Positions 28,201 through 35,367 of a DNA stretch of 47,834 nucleotides are shown in pieces. The notes under the pieces are model-generated. The model had not been told where the DNA came from. It did no database searches and worked only from the letters and a program-made list of their open reading frames with translations. The first letter of the stretch is position 1, and each line of letters begins with the position of its first letter. The stretch is from Clostridium sp. (lineage in GTDB: Bacteria; Bacillota; Clostridia; Oscillospirales; Ruminococcaceae). Made by a program: the position numbers and the translations under genes. The stretch spans positions 1-47,834 of the forward strand of contig JAMPFN010000013.1 in NCBI GenBank assembly GCA_023664445.1, written 5' to 3'.

Positions 28201-28468
28201 AAATTAATAACATAAAAGTATCAGTCGCAGAGAGTGCACGAATTCTTTCTTCTCCCAAGAAAAGTTCTATATTTGTTATGATAGTTCTAGAGTGTGATGC
28301 GTCATGTCTACTGAAATATGGAAAAACACGATAAACGCTTCCAAGTTTCTCAGAGATATCTTTTTTTAGTAACGTCCAAAGACAGTAAACTTCGTTTACC
28401 TGATCATATTTGTCACCTAAATTTTTAAAATGCTCTTCTAAAGTAAATTGCATACTATACTGATTCAT
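25226..28468 (-). CDS. HD domain plus GHKL-ATPase protein (conflict-type)
   Basis: A 1080-residue protein; the ATG at 28468 has AAAGGCGG upstream. The N-terminal third is an HD-type domain: DASHS (His59), THD (94-95) and MIRLGDLLDLDNNRF (229-242). An Hsp90/histidine-kinase-like ATPase follows: REIIQNAIDA (379-388, with the metal-binding Asn384), DNGIGID (448-454), and the ATP-lid glycines SGVFGIGLQ (488-496). The last 500 residues have no clear motif apart from scattered cysteines. This architecture resembles the HD-CE/HATPase proteins proposed for bacterial conflict systems. No partner gene is adjacent. The role is inferred, not shown. Confidence 0.75.
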   Translation of the reverse strand: MNQYSMQFTLEEHFKNLGDKYDQVNEVYCLWTLLKKDISEKLGSVYRVFPYFSRHDASHSRTIITNIELFLGEERIRALSATDTFMLLICAYTHDYGMALELEEILEILSDTRDEFKNHLKNHISSDSAKRLIEYYNKDVSDGNLKELYYSILIMLQDYNRPDHWRGVEKIKRDYDNIFLGRIKARFVKAIINICEIHGKEVETISTLSRNSNGMFSDIFHPRFIASMIRLGDLLDLDNNRFSKEFELAIRKKDNNIPDLSKIHYLKHESITHFFVCPMHIDIEASCVGEDEDSLFVARELYDWLHWLEDDCSYLKKEWDMIAQRDFGAAPRIRNKKILVNGIEYQHFVYNLRMELPSDKIFNLLAGSNVYDNKYVAFREIIQNAIDATLLQAWEDFYSGLSSDYSRLFCSKELAKWCLSSKFENEYKIQVNVIEDNRENAVYVEVIDNGIGIDDEDLQYMCRIGENNICNPQHHRIIEQMPDWFIPSGVFGIGLQSAFQLTDEIEFFTKKANRTPRHICFSSYSSNKGKIEVSKCPNSYVEQFNKLTSQGTLVRLKINPNLFNSDKDFDFYDLDFEHCEINNHVIYVEIINQLKKYLNSNKINYVPIFFSDYKLESQIEPEIVKKGNVEKDKEFYSMLESTNKIRWIRGKKSISLYYWNENRNIFLKIEIPKCKTLDDQRRYFSFPFLDNAFSIKYKNNMINDYQQLFGYSADDSYSKIYDLNNNVIRCTINIFDKSPENYLNIDRSVLKYGKIKYSDISIFEEEMFSLMCEEVVKKDCFGDTHKKSDPLRLKKDDYLPILSALFFRFAHKNSLDSFIKKYNKDISDCSISLTDEWDSNIISLQSFLGNDSSFFVYDIVNKDYISIFEKDSKLIVEQSEDNSESAIFISDLYEHFPHHFFVPIRMRIQKYKSETCIVYECKIRSNNCFNSIEVDDSCWKLDCEHLCNENANCLNKTVLKPISKYKNLFVNRIPKTFNKSPVFRNVLDENISTYILSPLDQELSHQLFECKKCKSEEELDIHINKITNKMVNSSHFDKCLNYVMKNTCNNSKHEILDELIIKEYNQLIEDIGHAIYQINI

Positions 28469-28540
28469 AATTATAATCCGCCTTTCTGCGAAAGGCACCA
28501 ATGGGGTTATGAAAAGGAGCTTTCGCTAATAATGATAAAG

Positions 28541-28549
28541 TGATATAAT
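28541..28549 (+). promoter_or_regulatory. Extended -10 promoter of the IS110 leader
   Basis: TGATATAAT (TG at 28541, TATAAT at 28544-28549) with no good -35. Transcription would start near 28556, at the edge of the first hairpin of the leader. Confidence 0.55.
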
Positions 28550-28555
28550 AGTAAT

Positions 28556-28735
28556 TGAGAGAAACGGTCAACTACAGAGACCGTGGAGGAGAGTGGCGGG
28601 GCTGAATAGCGGCAACCTCGCATAATTATATGGTTCAATTCTCCGTTAAGGCATCAATAAATGGCGCAAACCAGTAGCCCGTAAACTTATCTCTTTCAAA
28701 TCGACTCGATTTTGCCGGAGAATCAGTCAATGCCG
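28556..28735 (+). ncRNA. Predicted IS110 bridge RNA (seekRNA)
   Basis: Three stems can form upstream of the transposase: ACGGTC/GACCGT (28564-28569 with 28579-28584); GCGGGG/CCTCGC (28596-28601 with 28616-28621, loop CTGAATAGCGGCAA); and ATTCTCCG/CGGAGAAT (28638-28645 with 28716-28723), closing a 70-nt loop. IS110-group elements encode a guide RNA here whose two loops pair with target and donor DNA. The fold and loop roles are inferred from position and pairing by eye. Confidence 0.6.
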
Positions 28736-28766
28736 TTTTTCTCAATTCTATTAAGGAGGAATGTCA

Positions 28767-30026
28767 ATGGCATTTAAAATTTTTCGGAAAAACTGCTGCG
28801 GTCTTGATGTTCACAAAACATGGATCTACGCTTGCATCGGAATAACCGATACAAACGGTCGAACAGAATACAAACAGGATCGCTTTTCCTCATTTTCAAA
28901 AGGATTAAAGGAATTAGCTGAATGGCTTGCAAAGTATTCCTGTACCGAAGTCTGCATGGAATCATCAGGTAAGTATTGGATTCCTATTTTCAATATTCTT
29001 GAAAAGACCTGTTGGGTTACGCTTGCCCATCCCAAATATACCAAACCGCAGAAAGGAAACAAAACCGACCGTAAGGACGCAAAATGGATATGTGACCTGT
29101 TCATGTGCGATATGATAAAGTCAAGCTTTATTCCGACGCCTGATATCCGTCAACTTCGGGATTTGCTGCGCTTTCGCATGAAACTGACTTATCAAATCAC
29201 CGGTATGAAGAATAGAGCACTCAACTGCCTCACTGTTTCCAATCTGAAGCTTGATTATGTATTTTCTGACGTGTTCGGTAAATCCTCACGTTCCATCATC
29301 AAACAGATACTTGATCATCCCGGTGAGACCTTTGATGTAGCTCCTTTTGTGGACAAACGCTGTAAGCACTCCATAGAAGAAATTCAAGCAGCCGTTGACG
29401 GAGCAGTCAACCATGAACAAGCGACAAAACTGAAAATTTGTCTTGATTTTATTGATGAACAAGAAAAACGTATCGCCGAACTTGATTCTGAGATTTTTTG
29501 TTTGGCTAAACCTTACGCTGCCGCACTCGACCTTATGCGAACCGTTCCCGGACTCTCGAAAGAGCCCTTGACCGCAATTCGTATATTGTCTGAAATTGGT
29601 ACGGATATGTCTGTGTTTGCCACTTCAAAACATCTCGTTTCTTGGGCTGGCTGTTGCCCTCGTAATGACAGCAGTGCTCAGAAAATCAAATCCACAAGAA
29701 TTTCTCGTGCCGGCTCTTTCTTAAAACCTATTCTTGTTCAAATTGCAAATGCTCTTATCAAATCAAAAGAACACCTCGAATTTGGAGAGCGTTATCGTAG
29801 AATCAAGGCTCGCCGTGGGCATAAGAAAGCTATTATCGCTGTTTGCCGTATGCTCCTGACCGCTATCTGGAACATACTTTCCAAGCTTGAGCCTTATTCT
29901 GCAAAGGGGTATCTTGCCGATAAGCTGACAGAACACTCTGTTGTTATATCCAAATCCGAAGGTCTTGCTCTATTTAGGAAACGTGGATATATCTTCAAAG
30001 ATGAGCTTGCAGATGCCGGCTGTTAA
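28767..30026 (+). CDS. IS110-family DEDD transposase
   Basis: A 419-residue transposase. The RuvC-like N-terminal domain carries GLDVHK (Asp14), MESSGKYW (Glu65) and TDRKDAKW (Asp101, Asp104), the DEDD set. The C-terminal Transposase_20 domain has TVPGLSKEPLTAIRILSEIG and a serine-rich CPRNDSSAQKIKSTRI region with the likely nucleophile serine. AAGGAGG at 28753-28759 favours the ATG at 28767 over that at 28761. It works with the leader RNA; the frame is intact, so the element may be active. Confidence 0.93.
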   Translation: MAFKIFRKNCCGLDVHKTWIYACIGITDTNGRTEYKQDRFSSFSKGLKELAEWLAKYSCTEVCMESSGKYWIPIFNILEKTCWVTLAHPKYTKPQKGNKTDRKDAKWICDLFMCDMIKSSFIPTPDIRQLRDLLRFRMKLTYQITGMKNRALNCLTVSNLKLDYVFSDVFGKSSRSIIKQILDHPGETFDVAPFVDKRCKHSIEEIQAAVDGAVNHEQATKLKICLDFIDEQEKRIAELDSEIFCLAKPYAAALDLMRTVPGLSKEPLTAIRILSEIGTDMSVFATSKHLVSWAGCCPRNDSSAQKIKSTRISRAGSFLKPILVQIANALIKSKEHLEFGERYRRIKARRGHKKAIIAVCRMLLTAIWNILSKLEPYSAKGYLADKLTEHSVVISKSEGLALFRKRGYIFKDELADAGC

Positions 30027-30126
30027 CCTTTTTTTGCTAATTATTTTGCCGCTTTCAGGTGGCTTGTTTTCGTGCGCCCTTTTTACTTTTTTATGGCGAT
30101 GATATCTTTTTCAAACTTATCACTCC

Positions 30127-30832
30127 TAAAGATTAGTTTTTTGAATTGTATATAATTAAGTTATAATCATTACATCTAACAATTAACTGGTGTAGTCACT
30201 AATAAAATCAAATGTAAAATAACTTTATTTAATTAGAACATCATTTATATATAAGAAATGGCATATACTTCTACAAAACAGGATAATATACAATTATCTT
30301 AGCCTAAGAAGTTATTCCATTTAAAGCCATGTGAACAACTTCTATAATATATAATCGACTTCACCGCCAAAAAGATACAAAATTCGAGCTTTTTTGCAGA
30401 CATTTGTATACTTGCACAAATAAACACCTTAAATTTATGCGTTATGCCATATTGACCGGTTTCATTCGATATGATTATTATAGCATAAAAACAGATCAAA
30501 AACCGACTTATGGTACGAGTGGTATGGTTTTTGGGTATGAAATGCATAAATTGATCTCAATTTGTCAAAATTTGTATCCGCTGTATCTGTTTGATATATT
30601 ATAGCACAAAATTTTTATTTGTGCCGAAACTTGTAACGAAATCTCGGTTTGTTTGTAGTGAAAAAGTTTATTTTCGATTTTTTTGGCAATTTGTGCAGCC
30701 TGAACACTTCAATTCCGACTGCACATCTGCTCTTCCTTCCGAACATTCCTGCTTACACTTAATATAGCATTAATTTCATAAGAAATCAATAAGTTTGCAC
30801 TATTTGGTCATTTTTTGACACTAAATGGTAAA
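30127..30832. other. AT-rich stretch without a supported gene
   Basis: About 700 bp lacking an ORF with a ribosome site. On the minus strand it holds two extended -10 motifs, GCTATAATAATCATAT near 30468-30487 and TGTGCTATAAT near 30594-30606, both pointing left toward the IS110 element and, beyond it, the HD-ATPase gene. They may be the old promoter region of that gene, now separated by the insertion. Confidence 0.45.
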
Positions 30833-31066
30833 TTATCGACAGTTAAACTCGTCAAGCATTCTTTGGTACTCTTTTTCTTCGCAATCGATATAGTCCTTTG
30901 CAAACTGCTCCGCTTCATCAAGACTGTTCTTCACCAGTTCAAAATCGACTGCAGCGGAAAAGACATCTATCTTGAATCCTTCGCAGGCAACAATCTCGCC
31001 GTCCTCATTTTCTCTCGGTAAATAATTATCCGATGTGATCTTCACAAAAAATCCTTTGTATTTCAT
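30833..31066 (-). CDS. 77-residue acidic protein of the amidoligase operon
   Basis: A small acidic protein (MKYKGFFVKITSDNYL...FNCR) ending an operon. GGAGG nine bases before the ATG at 31066 supports that start over an ATG two codons earlier. The stop codon of the GGCT-like gene overlaps its ribosome site, so the pair is coupled. I do not recognise the family. Its length and charge would suit a partner or substrate protein of the amidoligase/GGCT pair, but that is only a guess from position. Confidence 0.65.
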   Translation of the reverse strand: MKYKGFFVKITSDNYLPRENEDGEIVACEGFKIDVFSAAVDFELVKNSLDEAEQFAKDYIDCEEKEYQRMLDEFNCR

Positions 31067-31079
31067 ATCCATGCTCCTC

Positions 31080-31592
31080 CTAAAAATCCATTTCAAATTC
31101 ATCGTCAAAGTCAATATCTTCAAACTCATCAATCTCAAAATCCTCATCGCATTCTTCCTCTGCCAACTCCATTTGAAGCGAATTTTCCAGAGCCTTTTGC
31201 AAATAAGATTCGTCAAGACCATTCTCTCTGTATCCCTGTAAAATCGTATTGTAATACTGCTGACTCGGCGGTGAAATCTCCCCATGATTCATCAGATACG
31301 CCATACCCTTATAGGATTTCCCGTCCAACTCAAAAGGCATTTCTTCTTGACGGTATAATCTTGGATATCCCTCGTACCGGTTCAATATGGGCAGATCCCT
31401 TTCATCAAGTTCCCAGATCAGAACCGGAACGCTTGCGTTTTCCTTTGGTACAATTGTAGCAACGCCTCTGAATTCTAACTCAAAGTTTTTGATTTCTGAC
31501 GTTCCCACAACCCTTGAATGCGGACATCTGTACGCCATCTGTCCCAGATTAATATTGCTGCCATAGGCAATGTATAATTGTTTTTTCTGCAT
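31080..31592 (-). CDS. Gamma-glutamylcyclotransferase-like (AIG2) protein
   Basis: A 170-residue protein. The N-terminal YGSNINLGQM is the family's substrate-binding loop, and NRYEGYP near residue 98 holds the catalytic-type glutamate. The C-terminal 30 residues are very acidic (EEECDEDFEIDEFEDIDFDD), beyond the normal domain. It follows the amidoligase gene by 10 bases. Ligases that make amide bonds are known to be encoded with GGCT-fold cyclotransferases that can undo gamma-glutamyl links, so the two probably act on one product. Confidence 0.8.
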   Translation of the reverse strand: MQKKQLYIAYGSNINLGQMAYRCPHSRVVGTSEIKNFELEFRGVATIVPKENASVPVLIWELDERDLPILNRYEGYPRLYRQEEMPFELDGKSYKGMAYLMNHGEISPPSQQYYNTILQGYRENGLDESYLQKALENSLQMELAEEECDEDFEIDEFEDIDFDDEFEMDF

Positions 31593-31602
31593 TTTTCTTA
31601 CC

Positions 31603-32748
31603 TCACATACTTAATTCAAATGCTTCTTCCTGTTCCAAATCTTCGTCCTCAAAAATCGGCTCACGCTCGCTTTCTGTCGGCTCTATTACCTCATCGGGTA
31701 CATTTTCGATTTCCTGCCTAACCTCTGCTATAGGCTCGACACGTTGCTCACGGGCGGCGATTCTCTCGGCTTTAAGACGTTCCCTCTGCTTGATTGCATC
31801 TTCCGGGTGTAGCCAAGCGATATTTCCCTCAAGATGAGAAATCAGATGCTTGCGGCAGTTTTTAAACTCCGGTCCGTTTAATCCAATGCGGATCAGCCAG
31901 CAGCGAAATGTATAACGTGGATTTTCGCTTTGCGTCACACGTGGACTTGCAGATTTCTGAGTCAAAGCCTGATTGCTGACCGCCAACAACAGCGAGATAT
32001 ATGCTCTCAGCACACCGGCATTTAGACTGCTATTAAAAGCTCTCACTTCAATATTGTTGTCGGTAAATACAGGGTGTAAATTCAAGCAACGATATCTGGA
32101 TAAATCGTAATGTGAGTGATAGTCGGAAGTATCTCCGTACCACAGCCGTTTTATCGTCTGCAAATCCTTCGGCTTTTTCTTGTTTAGTTCTTCCAAAAAT
32201 CGTTTATCAACCTTTTTGCAATAGGTATTTTCACGATTTGAATTGACCTGTAAAGCCTGATACAGCATATCTTCCTTGCTTGCAAAAATGTTGACAAGAT
32301 TTCGCAGCGTTCTTGCGTCATATGGCTCGAAATCAATGTGAATGTGGATTCCCGTCGATTCATTGCAGACTCCGCCGCTTCGCCGAATAGACCGCACAAC
32401 CTCCTGCAAAAGAGCCATATCATTGTATTCCAAAATCGGAGTCACAAGCTCCACAGAATATTTTTTCGTTTCAGGATTCCCGTTTTTGTTTGTGCAGCGG
32501 ATACTTGCGTCCGACATGATTTTCCAAAGCCTGTCCTGATTATCATACACATCATATCGGTCGTAGCTGCCGCCAAAATGCCTCGGTACGCCGCCCAGAA
32601 CCTTGCTTATAGCCTTTGCCGCAGCTTCTCTCGTCAAGCCTGTACACTCAACTTCTACGCCGAATTTTTGCTGTTTAATTCCTTCAAAATTTCCTGACAA
32701 ACTATCGCCTCCAATGAAAAATGTCTGTAGATTTTTCTCTACAGACAC
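31603..32748 (-). CDS. Amidoligase-family protein
   Basis: A 381-residue protein matching the Amidoligase_2 pattern (glutamine-synthetase-like fold): FGVEVECTG near residue 30, SVELVTPIL near 98, TGIHIHIDF near 130 with the paired histidines, and NIEVRAFNSSL near 235. The last 60 residues are charged and acidic. The family forms amide bonds with ATP, often on peptides. The gene lies 11 bases upstream of the GGCT-like gene and just downstream of a serine recombinase, as cargo of a mobile element. Confidence 0.78.
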   Translation of the reverse strand: MSVEKNLQTFFIGGDSLSGNFEGIKQQKFGVEVECTGLTREAAAKAISKVLGGVPRHFGGSYDRYDVYDNQDRLWKIMSDASIRCTNKNGNPETKKYSVELVTPILEYNDMALLQEVVRSIRRSGGVCNESTGIHIHIDFEPYDARTLRNLVNIFASKEDMLYQALQVNSNRENTYCKKVDKRFLEELNKKKPKDLQTIKRLWYGDTSDYHSHYDLSRYRCLNLHPVFTDNNIEVRAFNSSLNAGVLRAYISLLLAVSNQALTQKSASPRVTQSENPRYTFRCWLIRIGLNGPEFKNCRKHLISHLEGNIAWLHPEDAIKQRERLKAERIAAREQRVEPIAEVRQEIENVPDEVIEPTESEREPIFEDEDLEQEEAFELSM

Positions 32749-32759
32749 CTTGATTTTTA

Positions 32760-34376
32760 TTATTCAATATCAGTTTTCACTTCATAACCGCCCTTAAAAA
32801 TCACCAGTATTTCGGTCTTTGAGAGTACCTTTACACACTCTATAAGCTTGCGTATCAGCACATTATCAAAGGTTTCCAATTCAAACTTTTCACGCTCTAT
32901 CATATCCATGATTTTATCAAGTTTTTTCTGAGTTTCGGCGGAGGTTTTATTCTGAGACTTTAACATTTCTAACCGCTCGCTCAGCTGCTGTTCCTCCTGA
33001 TACAGCCTTGAAAATTCGCTGTCAAGCTTGTCCTCGTCACAGCCTCCGGAGGCTATCAGTCCGACCAGATCATTCCTCGCTTGATCTATTTCTTTCAGAC
33101 GATTTTCGATGCCGATAATTTCTTCCTGATCCTGACATTCCAGAACCGTTCCGATGTTAGCCTTAAGGATTCTTGCAATATCGTCACGGCAGCAGTAATA
33201 ATTATTTATCGCTCGAATTATGCCCTTGTGAAGATTTTCTTCCTTGATCGTAGGAGAGTCGGGGCAATATTTTTTACCGTGTTCCAGACGGCTTATGCAC
33301 CTCCATACGATTTGCTTTTTTCCTCTCGCAGACCAAGTGGTTCTCCGATATGGAGTACCGCAATGACCGCAGATAAGCAGTTCCGTAAGCGCATATTTGC
33401 TTGAATATTTTCCCTGCTCGGTAACCGTTTTGTCGCTGATTTTTCTTTTGGAACTGCGCCTCGCAAGCTCCTGCTGAACCCGATTGTAAGTGTCCCTATC
33501 GACTATCGGAGCGTGGTGATCCGTCACCAGATACATTGGTCGTTCCCCATGATTTTTCACGACCTTATGAGTGATGCAATCGAGCGTATAAGTCTTTTGC
33601 ATCAGCACGTCGCCAACATATTTTTCGTTCTTCAAAATGCTGCTGATAAGCGATTCATTCCAGATTTTCTTGCCTGTTGCAGTCAAAAATCCATTGCTTT
33701 CGAGAACTGTTTTAATATTTCTCATGCTGTATCCGTCGAGAAACAAATTATAAATCATCCTCACAATTTCAGCTTCTTCGGGAACAATTTCCGGCTTGCC
33801 GTCAGCACCCTTTTTGTATCCCAGAAGATACTTGTACTGAAACTGTACCTTGCCCTCACGGTAGGCTTTTTCCTTGCCCCATGAAACATTTTTGCTGATT
33901 GATTCCGACTCTGCCTGAGCGAATGAACCATACAGAGCAATCATAAATTCACTTGTCATGGTCAAGGTATTTATGTTTTCTTTCTCGAAAATCACGCCTA
34001 TTCCAAGGTCTTTAAGTTGCCTGACATACTCAAGGCAATCTACGGTATTTCGGGCAAATCTTGATATCGACTTGGTGATCACCAGATCAATTTTCTTGTT
34101 TTTGCACATACGGATCATGCGATTGAACTCTGTTCTTTTCTTCGTTTGAGTACCGCTTATGCCCTCGTCAGCAAAAATTCCTGCGAGAGTCCATTCCTTT
34201 TTTCTGTTGATCAAGTCGGTGTAATATGCGATTTGAACTTGGTAACTGTTCTGTTGTTCCTCTTGTTCTGTTGACACTCGGCAGTAGGCTGCCACCCTTA
34301 GTTGGTGATACTTATCACGGCTTATTTCCGTCTGCGCTTTCGCCGGAATTATCGTCACATTTGGCGCTGTGCTCAT
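32760..34376 (-). CDS. Large serine recombinase (1)
   Basis: A 538-residue recombinase. The resolvase domain has AYCRVST with the nucleophile serine, GISGTQTKKRTEF and SRFARNTVDCLEYVRQL. The recombinase domain, a zinc ribbon (CGHCGTPYRRT with WRCISRLEHGKKYC) and a coiled coil (about 425-500) follow. It belongs to the TndX/TnpX-like integrase group. The ATG at 34376 has AGGTGA upstream. It follows the catalytic-domain-less gene by five bases, so both are made together. Confidence 0.92.
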   Translation of the reverse strand: MSTAPNVTIIPAKAQTEISRDKYHQLRVAAYCRVSTEQEEQQNSYQVQIAYYTDLINRKKEWTLAGIFADEGISGTQTKKRTEFNRMIRMCKNKKIDLVITKSISRFARNTVDCLEYVRQLKDLGIGVIFEKENINTLTMTSEFMIALYGSFAQAESESISKNVSWGKEKAYREGKVQFQYKYLLGYKKGADGKPEIVPEEAEIVRMIYNLFLDGYSMRNIKTVLESNGFLTATGKKIWNESLISSILKNEKYVGDVLMQKTYTLDCITHKVVKNHGERPMYLVTDHHAPIVDRDTYNRVQQELARRSSKRKISDKTVTEQGKYSSKYALTELLICGHCGTPYRRTTWSARGKKQIVWRCISRLEHGKKYCPDSPTIKEENLHKGIIRAINNYYCCRDDIARILKANIGTVLECQDQEEIIGIENRLKEIDQARNDLVGLIASGGCDEDKLDSEFSRLYQEEQQLSERLEMLKSQNKTSAETQKKLDKIMDMIEREKFELETFDNVLIRKLIECVKVLSKTEILVIFKGGYEVKTDIE

Positions 34377-34381
34377 GATTT

Positions 34382-35257
34382 TCACCTGTCCTTTCCGTTA
34401 TATTTTTGATATGTACCCCCACCCCTAAATTCAACCTCTATGGTACAAAAATGGCTTATCCAAATCCTGTTTACACAGGACTTAAATAAGCCAATATCCA
34501 ACGTATTTAATTGTTCTTGATCATCAATCAGACCGCGTATCTGCGCCGTTTTCTGAGGATTCTCATCATAGGTGCAGCAGTCGTATTTCAGCTCGGCAAG
34601 CCTGAAAATTTCCGATTTAATTCTGTCAAAATCTACTTGCGGAGAATCGGTCATCTGATTGATTTCATTCTGCTTGAGGATCACATCGGCAGTAGGAGAA
34701 TATGTGCTTACCTCAACACTTGATTCCATTAAATTCGGATTCGCAATGACCGTATTCAAAACAGTCAGAACTGCGCCGATAATCATCTGATCCGTAAGCT
34801 GATATTCAAGTCTGTAACAGTCGGGATTTCTGCAATCCCACTTTTCATAGCGGCTGTTACCACCGATTCGTGACAATCTATGACCGCATTCGGAGCAGTA
34901 TGTACGGCTTCTTATTTCCTGCAATTCCTCTGAAATCATGTACATGGAAGTTGCTTTTGATACCCTTTTTTCGTTTGCCTGATTGAAGAATTTTTCGCTG
35001 ATTATCTGCGGATATTTGTCATTGCCAAGATACTTTTCATTCTCGATTATTCGCTTGACCATATTTTTATTCCAACACTCTGAATCCTCGTTGTACTTGA
35101 TTTTTTCGGATTCCATTAGCTTTGCCATCTGCATTAAACTGCTGCCGTTCAAGTACTCTTCAAATATTTTTACGACCGCTTTGGATTCTTTAAAATCAAC
35201 CGTAATCTCGCCGTTTTTCATGCAGTAACCGAACGGTATAACTCTGTTTTTTGCCAT
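34382..35257 (-). CDS. Recombinase-like protein lacking the catalytic domain
   Basis: A 291-residue protein that begins inside what is the Recombinase domain of its neighbours: PFGYCMKNGEI, then VKRIIENEKYLGNDKYPQII, a zinc ribbon CSECGHRLSRIGG with WDCRNPDC, and a short tail. There is no resolvase domain and no nucleophile serine. The ATG at 35257 has GGGGTGGG close by, so it is a real gene and not a truncation artefact. It could bind att-site DNA and modulate the two active recombinases. Confidence 0.82.
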   Translation of the reverse strand: MAKNRVIPFGYCMKNGEITVDFKESKAVVKIFEEYLNGSSLMQMAKLMESEKIKYNEDSECWNKNMVKRIIENEKYLGNDKYPQIISEKFFNQANEKRVSKATSMYMISEELQEIRSRTYCSECGHRLSRIGGNSRYEKWDCRNPDCYRLEYQLTDQMIIGAVLTVLNTVIANPNLMESSVEVSTYSPTADVILKQNEINQMTDSPQVDFDRIKSEIFRLAELKYDCCTYDENPQKTAQIRGLIDDQEQLNTLDIGLFKSCVNRIWISHFCTIEVEFRGGGTYQKYNGKDR

Positions 35258-35367
35258 AATTCCCACCCCTTTTCAACGTATAAGGATACCACACTTTTAT
35301 GTGAAAATCCAGTATCATAACCAACAAAAATATGCCCCGAAATTTTACTTTTACGGAGCATATTACA

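Larger units (their letters stand above)
28508..30126 (+). mobile_element. IS110-family insertion sequence
   Basis: A complete-looking element with a non-coding left end holding a promoter and a structured leader, an intact 419-residue DEDD transposase, and a short right end. IS110 elements have no long terminal inverted repeats, so the exact ends are estimates. The right limit is set near 30121 by a 9-base match (AAACTTATC) to the leader RNA, a candidate donor-end guide. It sits about 40 bp upstream of the HD-ATPase start codon. Confidence 0.65.

Noticed and set aside
28602..30053. Target-site guide of the bridge RNA fixed from the AGCGGCAA/TTGCCGCT match
   Set aside because: The match falls 20 bp after the transposase stop, probably inside the element, and the element ends are not known well enough to name a target.
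30299..30547. 82-codon minus-strand ORF in the gap right of the IS110 element
   Set aside because: No ribosome site, no recognisable domain, odd residue composition, and promoter-like sequence runs through it.
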